From positions 248,001 to 312,000 of the forward strand of contig BLAL01000086.1 of assembly GCA_015698045.1 (NCBI GenBank): a stretch of 64,000 nt of DNA. The letters are read 5' to 3'. The notes under the pieces are model-generated. The model was not told where the DNA came from. It searched no databases and was given only the letters and a program-made list of their open reading frames with translations. Positions 34,484-46,468 of this stretch are shown piece by piece. Made by a program: the position numbers and the translations under genes. This DNA is from Rhizophagus clarus (taxonomy: Eukaryota > Glomeromycota > Glomeromycetes > Glomerales > Glomeraceae). How positions within the stretch are numbered: position 1 is the stretch's first letter; every line of letters starts with the position of its first letter.

Positions 34484-35639
34484 GTTAGGAAAGATATATG
34501 AGATAAGGAAAAGTATATTTCTAGTTTAGAAAAACAGTTGGTAGAATCTGAGGAGAAGGTTAATAATTTGTGATGTAAGATCAAGAGTATCTTATCACGA
34601 AAAAATTCTTCAGTACGGGAGAATTCTCTGAACTTGTATAATTCTAATATTGACTTAAAAATGGCTACTATCACAGAATTAGCAAATGCTATATAGATGA
34701 TTATGTGGATAACAGAGCAACAGCCAGGGATATTCTGATAGATCAAATAAAAAGAGCGACAAGGCAGATACGCTGAAAAGAGAATAATTTGCATCAGGAT
34801 TTAGTCTGTAAGTAACATAAATGATATGATACATAAGCTGAGCATAATAATAAAATTATACGAAGACAACTTGCTAAAGGGAAGATGGCAACAGTTGTTG
34901 GTGATCTCCATCAGGTGCAGATTGGCACCCAAAATCAGGTAAATAGAATGTTAATTAGAATAGCAGAAAAGCAAACCCATATTGGTATATTGATACAAGA
35001 AAAATTTGCTTTACAGATATTGTATCAGCGAAATAAAGCTGAGACTGACTTAGCAGAATTCAATCAAGCCTAGTATTTAACTGATATCAAAAATGGAAGG
35101 CCAGAGAGATAAATTTTTGCCAGAATATTTTAAATTTGCAGGGACAAATATTCACGTTACAAACCAATCTTCCACATATAGGGATGGCAAAATATGCGCT
35201 CAAAAGATTTGCAGGTAAAGTGGATGAAGATATAGATGAATTTGTAAAAGATTACAGACTTTATCTTATGGCAGCCAATATTATTACTGCTAATGCAGCT
35301 AGCAAATAGAGAGCTTTAGAGCTATTCTAGTCCTGCTTGACGGATGAGGCATCATGTTGGGCTGAAGATAAGCTTAAAAGTAAAAAATGGCAGTTGAATC
35401 ATGTAAAGTGTAGAAATGCTTTAGCAAATATGGCTAGGACTCTGATCAGTTTTGGTAATTACCAAACCGTACCAATCAGTTTTAGTATCAGAATGGTTTT
35501 AGTTTTTATGGTTTACTGAACCAAACCTGTCAGTAAATTTACTGATCAGTTTCAGTAATTTTGGTTTCAATACCAGTTTTGCAATTTACTGAACTGATTT
35601 ACCAATTTAAAAAATATTTATTTTTTTAAGAAAAATATT

Positions 35640-38600
35640 TTTTGTTTAATAAAGAACGTTTTTACAACATTTTTTTATTAAAATATTAAAAAAGTTGCAA
35701 AAACATTCTTATATTAAATAATTTAATGAAAAAAAAATGTTTTGTATTTATTAAATAGTTTAATTAAAAAAATAAATATTTCGCTACATTTTTTTAATAG
35801 TATTAATAAAAATGTTGCGAAAACATTTTTTATTTAATAATTACATATAAAAAACGTCATTTTTTATTTGTAGATTTAACAAAAAAAAAGTTTTCACACT
35901 ATTTTTGATTTTATTAATTAAAACGTTGTGAAATGTTTTTACTTATGAATTAATAAAAAAATGTTGTTCACAATGTTTTTTAACTCCATTAATTTTTTTT
36001 TTTTTTTAATTCAAAGGCCATATTATTTTTATTGTTAAATATTCAAAATCAAATACTATATACAATACATAAATAACCCTCCCAGCTCAGCTAAGTGTGA
36101 CCCATGAACATTTAACTCCATTAATTAAAAACATCATGAAATATTTTTTAATTTAATTTACACATAAAAAACGTTGTGCTTAACATTTTTAACTATATTA
36201 ATAAAAAATGTTGTGAAACATTTTTTATTTATAGATTTAACGAAAAAAATAGGTTCACAATATTTTTTTAAAAATGTTACAAAACATTTTTTACTTATAA
36301 ATTAATAAAAAAAACTGTAGTTCGCAATGTTTTTTAACTCCATTAATTAAAAACATTGCAAAAACGTTTTTTATACATAAAAAATGTTATGTTCAATATT
36401 TTTAACTATATTAATAAAAAATATTGCAAAACGTTTTTTATTTATAGATTTAACAAAAAAAATATTTTTGCAATATTTTTTTTAAAAACATTTTTGCAAT
36501 ATTTTTTTTAAAAACATTTTTGCAATATTTTTTTTAAAAACATTTTTGCAATATTTTTTTTAAAAACATTTTTGCAATATTTTTTTTAAAAACATTTTTG
36601 CAATATTTTTTTTAAAAACATTTTTGCAATATTTTTTTTAAAAACATTTTTGCAATATTTTTTTTAAAAACATTTTTGCAATATTTTTTTTAAAAACATT
36701 TTTGCAATATTTTTTTTAAAAACATTTTTGCAATATTTTTTTTAAAAACATTTTTGCAATATTTTTTTTAAAAACATTTTTGCAATATTTTTTTTAAAAA
36801 CATTTTGCAATATTTTTTTTAAAAACATTTTCGCAATATTTTTTTTAAAAACATTTTGCAATATTTTTTTTAAAAACATTTTGCAATATTTTTTTTAAAA
36901 ACATTTTGCAATATTTTTTTTAAAAACATTTTGCAATATTTTTTTTAAAAACATTTTCGCAATATTTTTTTTAAAAACATTTTCGCAATATTTTTTTTAA
37001 AAACATTTTCGCAATATTTTTTTTAAAAACATTTTCGCAATATTTTTTTTAAAAACATTTTCGCAATATTTTTTTAAAAATGTTGCAAAACATTTTTTAC
37101 TTATGAATCAATAAAAAAAATGTATTTGCAACATTTTTTAACTCTATTAATTAAAAACATTGCAAAACGTTTTTTATTTAAGAAATTAACAAAAAAAAAT
37201 GGTTTCACAATATTTTTTTAAAAATGTTGCAAAATGTTTTTTACATATGAATTAATAAAAAAATGTAGTTCACAACATTTTTTTTAACTCATTAATTAAA
37301 GACGTTGTGAAAATGTTATGTTCAACATTTTTAACTATATTAATAAAAAACGTTGCAAAACATTTTTTATTTATAAATTAACGAAAAAAAAACATTTTTA
37401 TAATATTTTTTTTAAAAACATTGCAAAATGTTTTTTACTTATGAATTAATAAGAAAAAACATTGTTCACAACGTTTTTTAACTCCATTAATTAAAAATGT
37501 TGCAAAACATTTTTTTATTTAAGAAATTAATGAAAAAAAATAGTTTCGCAATATTTTTTTTAAAAACATTGCAAAATGTTTTTTACATATGAATTAATAA
37601 AAAAAATGTAGTTTGCAACGTTTTTTAACTCATTAATTAAAGATATTACAAAAACATTGTGCTCAACGTTTTTAACTATATTGTTAAAAAATGTTGCAAA
37701 ACATTTTTTATTTATAGATTTAATAAAAAAAAAATATTTTCGCAATGTTTTTTTTAAAAATATTTTCGCAATGTTTTTTTTAAAAACATAACATTTTAAA
37801 AACATTGCAAAATGTTTTTTACTTATGAATTAATAAGAAAAAATGTTGTTCGCAATATTTTTTAACTCCATTAATTAAAAACATTGCAAAACATTTTTTA
37901 TTTAAGAAATTAACAAAAAAAAAATAGTTTCGCAATGTTTTTTTTAAAAATGTTGCAAAACATTTTTTACATATGAATTAATAAAAAAAATGTAGTTTGC
38001 AACATTTTTTTAACTCATTAATTAAAGACATTATGAAAATATTGTGCTCAACGTTTTTAACTATATTGATAAAAAATGTTGCAAAACATTTTTTATTTAT
38101 AGATTTAACAAAAAAAAAAACATTTTCGCAATGTTTTTTACTTATGAATTAATTCATATGTAAAAAATGTTTTACAACGTTTTTAAAAAAAACATTACGA
38201 AACCATTTTTTTTATTAATTTCTTAAATAAAAAATGTTTTGCAATATTTTTAATTAAAATGGAGTTAAAAAATATTGCGAACAATATTTTTTTTATCAAT
38301 TCGTAAGTAAAAACGCTTTGCAACATTTTTTATCAATATAGTTAAAAATGTTAAGCACAATGTTTTTGTAATGTCTTTAATTAATGAGTTAAAAAAAACG
38401 TTGCGAACTACATTTTTTTTATTAATTCATATGTAAAAAACGTTTTGCAACATTTTTAAAAAAAACATTGCGAAACTATTTTTTTTTTGTTAATTTCTTA
38501 AATAAAAAATGGTTTGCAATGTTTTTAATTAATGGAGTTAAAAAACGTTGTGAACAACATTTTTTCTTATTAATAAAAAAAACATAGTTCACAATGTCTT

Positions 38601-38670
38601 TTAACTTATTAATTAAAAATGTTGCGAACCATTTTTTATTTAAGAAAGTAACGAAAAAATATTTTCACTT
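35640..38670. repeat. 3-kb block of inverted and tandem repeats with 'ACGTTGCGAAACGTTTTTT' ancestry
   Basis: The block is made of short units combining 'aacattttttatttatagat', 'tttaacgaaaaaa', 'gaattaataaaaaaa' and 'tttttaactccattaattaa'. They occur in both orientations, with a switch near 38150 that makes the right 500 bp an inverted copy of the left. A dense 26-bp tandem array lies inside. Related words (AACGTTGCGAAACG) form the core of the MITE at 4304-5013. Open frames here are artefacts. Confidence 0.7.
36451..37075. repeat. 26-bp tandem array, about 24 copies
   Basis: The unit is 'tttttttt' plus 'aaaaacatttttgcaata', repeated almost without change. Copies to the right lose one T ('acattttgcaat') or gain a C ('acattttcgcaat'), giving three ordered variant blocks. 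There are no spacers between units. Confidence 0.9.
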
Positions 38671-39190
38671 TGGATTCCAATCATACCATATATATTGATT
38701 CAGTAATATAATCGGTATCAGTATTCTAATTTATCAAACTGAATCCATTCAGTAAATTTGATTTAGATTTTGGAAATTTACTGAATAGGTTTTGAAAATT
38801 TACTAAACTTAATTTTAGTACTGAATGGATTTCAGTAAATTGCCAATTTTATAATTTATCAAACCGAATGATGATTTATTTACCAAATTTCTGCAGATCA
38901 ATCTTATCAATTTTAATCTATTTTTTACATTTTTTTTATTTCCAATTTTTTTCTCTCAGCTAATTATATAAAATTATAATTCTAATTATAATAATTTTAT
39001 TTCTAGCTATAAAAAATGATGAAACATCAGATGAAGGAGTTGGTAGTTTAATATGTAAGGTAAATATTTTTTTTATGGTTATTACTATTATTTAACTAAT
39101 AAATTTATTAAAAATTATGTTACCTTTTAGCTTTGTACTCTTGTAAAAAAAATAAAAGCATCACCTCGACAAGAAAATAAATTCAAAGCT

Positions 39191-41388
39191 AAAGCTCCGC
39201 ATAAGCCGGCTCTGGTCAAGCTACAGTCTGGCTTGGCTTGGCTTGAAAAAAAAAATTCTGGCTTGAACCAAAATAAGTCAAGCCAAAATCTTGGCTTAAC
39301 TCATTCAAGCCAAGCTGAGCCATGAAAAATTCTGGCTCAAGCCAAGTTGAGTTTGAGCTGGTTCAAGCTGGCTCAAGCTTTATTATCAAAAAAAAAAGCT
39401 GAAACTAGGCGTTTTTATATGTAAAGTTACAAAAAAAAACACTGGAACTAATGGTCCTGGCAGGATCCCAAATAATACTAATATAACTCATATATGGGTT
39501 TGCGTAGAGTTTATATGAAATTACTTTTTAAACCTACAAATTGAGTTTGCGTAGATCGGTCAATTATGGAGTAACTCACATATTATGTTTGTGTAGAGTT
39601 TATAATAGATATACGTGGATTTATTTTTAAAAAATACTAATTTCAGTAAATTAAATTACTCAGTATTTACCAAAATTTATTTTATTTTATTTATTTTTTC
39701 ACTTTTTTTCAGTATTTTATACCAAATTTATTTATTTTTATTATTCTTTTTCAGTTTTTAATACCCTAATTCCAAAAGTTCAGTCGTGTTTTTTGCCTGG
39801 CAACACTACAAAAAATAAAAAAAATAATTAATTAGTTAAAAAAAGAACAATGAAAGACACCTCACCTACCCTCCCTTACCTTAATTCCAAAAGTCCAGTC
39901 ATGCTTTTCATCTGGTAACACTACAAAAAGTAAAAAAAAAATAATTAATTAGTTAAAAAAAAGAACAATGAAAGACACCTCATCCACCCTCCCTTACCTT
40001 AATTCCAAAAGTCCAGTTGTGCTTTTCGTTTGGCAACACTACAAAAAATAAAAAAAAAAAAATAATTAATTAGTTAAAAAAAATTACCGAAAAACACTTC
40101 CCCCACCCTCTCTTACCTTAATTCCAAAAGTCCGGTCATGCTTTTTGTCTGCAACACTACAAAAAGTAAAAAAAAGTTAATACTTAATTAATTAAAAAAA
40201 AATAACAAAACACCTCCCCCAACTCTTCCTTACCTTAATTTTAAAAGTCCGGTCATGCTTTTCATCTGGCAACACTACAAAAAAATAAAAAAAAAATAAT
40301 TAATTAATTAGTTAAAAAAAATTACCGAAAAACACTTCCCCCACCCTCCCTCACCTTAATTCCAAAAGTCCGGTTGTGCCTTTCATCCGGCAACACTACA
40401 AAAAAATAAAAAAAAAGTTAATATTTAATTAATTAAAAAAAAACAACGAAATACCTCCCCCCAACCCCCTCCCTTACCTTAATTCCAAAAGTCTGGTCAT
40501 GTTTTTCGTCTGGCAACATTACAAAAAAATAAAAAAAAAAATAATTAATTAATTAGTTAAAAAAAATTACTGAAAAATACTTCACCCACCCTCCCTTACC
40601 TTAATTCCAAAAGTCCGGTTGTGTTTTTTGTCTGGCAACACTACAAAAAGTAAAAAAAAATAATTAATTAGTTAAAAAAAAGAACAATGAAAGACACCTC
40701 ACCCACCTTCCCTTACTTTAATTCCAAAAGTCCAGTCGTGCTTTTTGTCCGGTAACACTACAAAAAAATAAAAAAAATAATTAATTAATTAGTTAAAAAA
40801 AATACCGAAAAACACTTCCTCACCCTCCATTACCTTAATTCCAAAAGTCCGGTTGTGCTTTTCGTCTGGCAACACTACAAAAAGTAAAAAAAAAATTAAT
40901 ACTTTAATTAATTAAAAAAAACACTGAAACACCTCCCCCAACCCCTCCCTTACCTTAATTCTAAAAGTCCAGTCGTGCTTTTCGTCTGGCAACACCACAA
41001 AAATAAACTGATAAATGATTAAAAAAAAGATCAGATATTCGGATTATCTGATTAGATTGGCAAGTCACATGACCCTGCCTTTATACCGAATAATTCGTTA
41101 TAGCGTTAACAGCGTTTTGTATTATAAAATCATAAAAAAAATGCCAGAACTATTGGTACTGACATTTTTTATAAAAAATTGCTGAGCTTGATCTGGCTCA
41201 TGAGCCGGCTTGAGCTTTTCAAGCTAAGCCCACTGCCAGCTTAAATTTATCAAGCCAAGCCTAATACCTGACTCAAGCTTTTTCAAGCTGGCTTGTGAGC
41301 CACCAAGCCAATTTAATCATGGCTTGGTTTGGCTCAGCTTGAAAAGCTTAAGCCAGCTTGCAAGCTGGCTCAGCTCATGCAGAGCTTT
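39191..41388. mobile_element. Mutator-like non-autonomous element with perfect 10-bp target duplication
   Basis: ATTCAAAGCT occurs at 39181-39190 and again at 41389-41398. The left end AAAGCTCCGCATAAGCCGGC and the reverse complement of the right end AAAGCTCTGCATGAGCTGAG are inverted repeats. The next 150 bp at each end are packed with AGCTTGAGCC/GGCTCAAGCT words that pair across the element. The 9-10-bp duplication and long, repeat-rich ends fit Mutator-like elements. The body is a minisatellite (39767-41000) with A/T spacers and no coding capacity. It lies inside an exon of the hAT transposase. Confidence 0.8.
39767..41005. repeat. Minisatellite, 11 copies of an about 120-bp unit
   Basis: Each unit reads 'ttaccttaattccaaaagtc', then 'cgtgcttttcgtctggcaac', 'actacaaaaa', an A-run, 'taattaattagttaaaaaaa', and a 'cacctcacccaccctccc' tail. 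Starts lie at about 39767, 39881, 40000, 40110, 40232, 40357, 40480, 40598, 40709, 40828 and 40957. Two unit types alternate irregularly, one with 'aacaatgaaagacacctc' and one with 'aaattaccgaaaaacacttc', suggesting past unequal exchange. Confidence 0.85.
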
Positions 41389-43077
41389 ATTCAAAGCTCA
41401 ATGTAAAGCTGCAAATGTTCTAAATCTTAATGTTATACTAGATGTTTGTACTAGGTAAAATTCCATATACGACATACTTGTAAGGGCAAAAAAGTTCAAA
41501 GAAGTAAGTTTGTTATTCTATTATTTATTTTAATAATTTATTAAAAATAATTATATTCTTTTTTTAGCCTCTTAATACATTAAGTAATAGTGATCCAACC
41601 CTTCATTTATTTACTATCAATGAAGAAGAATGGGTTCATTTATTAGAAATAGAAGAGTTATTAAAGGTTAAATTTTAATATTATGTATGTAATTATATAT
41701 TTCTATAGTTTTGATTTTTTTTTTTTTTAGTGTTTTGCCAAAGCAACAAAGCAAATCTGTGGGGAAACATATCCAACAATATCATACGTAATTCCTATAT
41801 ATAATATTTTATTAAATAAATTAGAAAATTTTTGTGATACTTCAAATCGATTTGAAAATGGCAAAGTAAATTGAATTTTTATTTAATATTTTAATAATTT
41901 TACATTATATGTAATTTAAATTTATTTTTTAATAGAAAGCGGTAACTAATGCCATTAATAAGCTTAAAACTTATTATAATAAAACTGATTCAACTTTATA
42001 TGCAATATCTTTGAGTAAGTTATTATTAAGTTGATTTAATTTTAATAATTTTAATAAATTTTTTTTATATTTTATTATAGTTTAGACCCATGTCTTAAAA
42101 TAGAATATATGAAAAATAATGAATAGAAAAAAAAACGGATCGATAAAACAAAAAAAAATGTGAGTTTTATTTATTTTATTTAGATTATATTGTAATTTTT
42201 TATTTAATACATATTGTATACCAATTTAATAGGTATTTGAACTCTATAAGACATTATATGCGCCTCAAGAAACTCAAAATACTAATATAGAATATAATTC
42301 TTCAGATAAGAATCTTGTTTTACATATTTTCAAATAGCACCGTATTGAATCAGTAAGTGAATTTGATCGTTATCTCAAGGCTGATTAAGCACAAGCTTTG
42401 TGTGATATTTTAAATTGGTGGAAAGTAAGTTTATTATTTTAAAGAGTATTTATTTAATTAAATATTTGTAACAATTTTTTAATCATAGCAGCATGAAGAA
42501 GAATACCCAAATTTATCGAATATGGCTAGAGACTACCTTGGGATTCCAGGTTATTAATTTGTTTTTATTTAACTATTCAATAATATTTATTAATGTAAAA
42601 AATATTAATATTTTATTTGGTAGCAACAAGTGCCCTCTCTGAACATATTTTTTCAAGCGCTGCTAATGTAATAACATATGATAGAGCAAGTTTTGCTTCT
42701 GAAATTGTATGTGCAATTATATGTCTAAAACATTAGTTTTGTTCAGGTATTTTAGATTAAATTTTAATGTAGAACATTTATGTGACATACGTAAATTTTT
42801 TTTTTGAAATTTTTTAATTGGGTTTATTAGTTTTTTATTTTTTCCATCAATTTTGACCCAATTTTATTATATGAATTTCATTATTTGTAGTTTTGACATA
42901 AAGATTGTATATAAATATTTAGTATGTTTCTTAAAAAAAAAGAATCAAAAAAATTGTAAAATATTATAATATATAATTTGCGTAATACATTTACATATAT
43001 TTCTTTCATTGATATATTATTAATTATTATGAACTGAACTAAATGGTTTTTCTTAATCAATTTAATGAAAAAAAAAA

Positions 43078-43205
43078 ACATTTTTATTGTTTTAATAAAA
43101 GAACATTTTTATTGTTTTAATAAAAGAACATTTTTATTGTTTTAATAAAAGAACATTTTTATTGTTTTAATAAAAGAACATTTTTATTGTTTTAATAAAA
43201 AAACA
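43078..43205. repeat. 25-bp tandem repeat, five copies
   Basis: 'aacatttttattgtttt' plus 'aataaaag' is repeated five times with almost no change. Confidence 0.8.
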
Positions 43206-43849
43206 TTACGAAACATTTTTTTTACAGTAGTGATATCATATATTCAAATTGCAAATGAACAAAGTGAAAAAAGATTGTGATTGAAAAATCAATAAGAAAA
43301 TGAATTATTTGAAATTATCACACTCATTATTGTAATATATACCACTAAGCCACGTTAATTTTTTCACAATTGTAATATAAAAGTTATAAAAAAAATGTTG
43401 CAAAATGTTTTTTTGCGATATTTGCGAAATTAATAAAAAAAATACTGTGAAATATTTTTTTATAACATTGCAAAATAATTTTACATTTCGCAACTTTTTT
43501 TTTATGTAATCAATGATAACATTTTTTTACAGCATTTCATGTCTTTTTGCAAAATTAATAAAAAAAAGTTGCAAAACATTTTTTTACAATATTTCGCACT
43601 GTTTTCATTAAATATATTGTGAAATATCATTTTTTTGTCAATTAAACAGCTTCGCATCTTTTTTTTAATACATAACTTATTAGTAATTCAGTTCAGTTTT
43701 TGATAATTACTGACCGGTATCAGTATTGATGATTACTGAAACTGATCAGTTTCAATAATTACTAATACCAATACTAATCAATTCAGTTTAGTATCAGTTT
43801 TTGCAAAAACTGTACTTAACTGAATTGATCAGAGCCCTAGATACCCATA

Positions 43850-44940
43850 TAAACTTTTAAAAATCAAAAAAAAAATTTATTTATTAAATATATCCTATAT
43901 GAATCTTAAGAAATCTCTCGAAAAAAAAATTTCTTATCAGATATCTTATAGACTCATATAAACCCTTCCTATATAAACTCTTAGAAAATCTTTTAAAAAA
44001 ATTTTTTATCAAAGAATCCTATGTGAATCCTTTCCATATAAACCTTAAAAAATTTCATAAAAGAATTTTCTATTAAGTATCCTATACAAATTCTTTCCAT
44101 ATAAACTCTTAGAAAATCTCAAAAAAAATTTTCTATTAGATAATCCATATGAATCTTTTTCATATGAATACTTGGAAAATCTTTATCAAAATATTTCATA
44201 TAAACTTTTTCTTCACGAATTCTTAGAAAATTTTTATTAAAATATTTCATACAAATTCTTTCTTTACAAATTCTTAGAAAATCTTAAAAAAAAATTTTCT
44301 ATCAAAGAATCCATACAAACTCTTTCTATATGAATTCTTAGAAAATATCTCAAAAAAAATTTTTTATCAAATATCCCATACGAACCTTTTCAATATGAAC
44401 TCTTAAAAAATCTCTTAAAAAAAAATTTTCTATTAAAGATATTTTATACAAATCTTTCCTATATAAATTCTTAAAAAATACGAACTTTTCCTATACAAAC
44501 TCTTACAAAAAAAAAATTTCTATTAGATATCCTATATGAACTGAATTCAGAAAATCTTTTAAAAAAAATTTTCTTCAGATATCCTATATGAATTCTTCTT
44601 ATATGAACTCTTAGAAATAAAAAAAAAATCTATTTATCAAAAATATCCTATACAAATTTTAGAAAATCTCTTAAAAAAAAAAATTTCCTATCAGATATCC
44701 TACACAAATCCTTTTCATATGAACTTAGAAAATTTTGCAAAAAAATTTTCTAACAAATATCCCATATAAACTCTTTTTATATGAACTCTTAGAAAATAAA
44801 AAAAATTTTTTATTAAATACTCTATATGAACTCTTAAAAATCTTAAAAAAAAAATCTTTATTTATTAATAATATCCTATACAAATTTTAGGAACTAAATC
44901 TATTAAAAAAAATTTTTTATTAGAATTTAAAAAGTTTTAA
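43850..44940. repeat. Degenerate satellite, units of about 60-85 bp
   Basis: Units follow 'atcctatatgaactctt', then 'agaaaatctc', an A-run, 'ttttctatcagat'. About fifteen copies vary strongly in length, mainly in the A-run. No coding sequence. Confidence 0.7.
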
Positions 44941-44989
44941 AATGGTTTATAAATAAAACGTTATTATTAAAAAAATCTAAAAATCTGCT

Positions 44990-45235
44990 AATATATAATA
45001 AGCCAATTACTAGCAACCAATCAGTTATCAATTTGATATGTAATCTATTGATAACTGGTAAATTCAACTGTATACCAATTGGTTATCAATCAATTATATG
45101 ATCAGTTGATAACTGATTTGAAATTTATATCTGATTGATGACTGATTAAAAAAATTAATTATCAATAAGTAACCAATCAGTTACTAATCAGTCATATGAC
45201 TGATTGATGACTGATTTGACTCCATTTAACCTGTG
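44990..45235. repeat. Cluster of inverted 'TTATCAATCAGTTAT' words
   Basis: Blocks such as 'caaccaatcagttatcaat' and 'gattgataactgattt' recur in both orientations about eight times, similar in style to the arms of the element at 4221-5294. Confidence 0.5.
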
Positions 45236-45244
45236 ACTGAAAGC

Positions 45245-45522
45245 TGATGAATACATTCATAGAAATCTTTTTCAGTTTGGAACATAAACATTATATGAAG
45301 ATTGAATAAGTCCTTGTTACCTAAGTTTTAGATAAATCTAATAAGGTTGTCAATAGTATGTGACAGGTCTCTGTCCCTACTACTGTTTGTGTCATTAAAG
45401 GCATCAAAGTTCCATTGAATGATCAGAGTAGGGTTATCTTTTTTCATGTTGAAAATTAAGGTTACTAGGACAGATTTATCTATCTTGATATTTTCAAATA
45501 GTTTTGCTTGATCTAAATACAT
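45245..45522 (-). pseudogene. Unrecognised coding fragment
   Basis: A 64-codon minus-strand frame from ATG 45520-45522 reads MYLDQAKLFENIKIDKSVLV and later PTLIIQWNFDAFNDTNSSRD, then DLSHTIDNLIRFI. After one stop a similar-quality sequence continues (FQTEKDFYECIHQLS). Composition is protein-like rather than repeat-like. I do not recognise the family. Confidence 0.35.
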
Positions 45523-46468
45523 TGAATTAAGCTTTAATATTTAATTTACACATTTAGAATATCAATGTTTTCGTTACTTTTAAACAACTCAGTAAGACTT
45601 TTTTTATATTTTTCTTTTTATTTTACAATACATTTTCTTACAACTATAAAAAAGTTAAAAGTAAATATTTAAGTATGTAAATAGTAATAAAATAACAATA
45701 ATGAAAAAATTACCTTTTTTAACAATATTTTTTAATATTTTGTATTGGAATGATTTTAATATTTTCATGAATGATTTTAAAAAGAATTTTGTCTTTAAAT
45801 ACAATTCAGGTTATATAAGAAAGAAATATTTAATTATAGAGTTTTTGAGGTATATATATATATATAATATATATAAGGACTTCCCCTACTTCTAATAAAG
45901 ATCACTGTAGAAAATTGACCTTATTTTTTTTTAAATTCTATTGGTTAATTGGTTTAAAAAGGAAAAATCATGAGTTTTAGGCTTAATTTAGGGGTTCTAT
46001 ATATATATGTGACTAATCTCATTACAGTAATGTATTAATCATTACTCAATTTTTAAAATCACGTATACTTATAACTCACTTGATACTACTGAGTAAAATC
46101 TTCAATAAGTCTATTCAGGAGGCCTATTTGAACTTTTAGTACTGTTTACTACTGTACTATTTTTGTAACCTTATACGAATTGTGTTAATTATCACGTGTA
46201 TTCAGGGGTCCTTTGTAAATCATTAACATAATTTGCGAAGAAGTTCAAACGAAAAGAGCTGTACAAAATCCTGAAACTCAAAATCCTGACACTTGTAAAA
46301 GTCATCTAACAGGTTTGAAGAACTTTCAAGTTAAGACCTGAATTTTTGGTAAAACAAGTTTAGAAGGCAGTAAGAAATGATAATACTTCTAATAAAAAGA
46401 AATTTTTAGGTATATTTATGATTCTTCAAATAAAAATAAATCCTAAAACTCAAAAAGAATATGCTTTA
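45523..46468. other. AT-rich region with a possible 5' part of the disrupted gene
   Basis: No firm gene. From about 46240 the plus strand reads EEVQTKRAVQNPETQNPDTC before stopping. The last codons before the Tc1 insertion (NPKTQKEYA, about 46434-46465) seem to belong with the frame found on its other side. Confidence 0.35.

Larger units (their letters stand above)
30900..35434 (+). mobile_element. Fossil LTR-retrotransposon Gag-like region, split by a hAT insertion
   Basis: Plus-strand coding remnants lie on both sides of the hAT element at 31224-34483. The left part (about 30950-31215) and the first right part (about 34490-35070) are long heptad-type coiled coils. The last part (about 35100-35430) is a Gag-capsid-like helical segment, with 'FAGKVDEDIDEFVKDYRLYL' near 35210 and a following 'CLTDEASCWAED' block. 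This fits retrotransposon Gag of Ty3/Gypsy kin as found in fungi. No protease, reverse transcriptase or integrase and no long terminal repeats were seen. The copy is broken, with many breaks (on the order of ten), and its right side is cut off by the element starting at 35435. It is older than both insertions. Confidence 0.55.
39007..42745 (+). pseudogene. Multi-exon hAT transposase, decayed
   Basis: Plus-strand exons are separated by short GT-AG introns. Segments in order are: AIKNDETSDEGVGSLICK (39007-39060); LCTLVKKIKASPRQENKFKA (39131-39190, where an element interrupts it); ANVLNLNVILDVCTR then NSIYDILVRAKKF (41411-41505), the family's 'RWNSTYdML.Ra' block with the Trp codon now a stop; PLNTLSNSDPTLHLFTINEE; CFAKATKQICGETYPTISYV; KAVTNAINKLKTYYNKTDST; LDPCLKIEYMKNNE; LNWWK; YPNLSNMARDYLGIP; and ATSALSEHIFSSAANVITYD (about 42625-42680). 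The last four are the hAT C-terminal dimerisation region. The N-terminal BED finger was not found. The copy carries several stops and an insertion in the second exon listed. Confidence 0.75.
35435..43839. mobile_element. Large hAT-like element (8.4 kb) with multi-exon transposase and heavy internal insertion
   Basis: The left end TAGGACTCTGATCAGTTTTG and the reverse complement of the right end TAGGGCTCTGATCAATTCAG match at 16 of 20 positions. Both continue into repeated ACTGATCAGTTTYAGTAAT motifs over about 150 bp. The interior holds a hAT transposase gene on the plus strand (39007-42745), palindromic repeats (35640-38670 and 43000-43670) and a Mutator-like insertion. The flanking 8-mers (aatatggc and gataccca) do not match. 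Either the right flank has been replaced, or the two ends come from different copies. Confidence 0.55.

Noticed and set aside
36451-37075. CRISPR-like array of 26-bp repeats.
   Set aside because: There are no spacers between units, the units differ in ordered blocks, and the setting is eukaryotic. It is a plain tandem array.
37560-37805. Short hydrophobic frames in the 35.6-38.7 kb repeat block and at 42881-43493.
   Set aside because: They are translations of A/T-rich palindromic repeats without conserved motifs.
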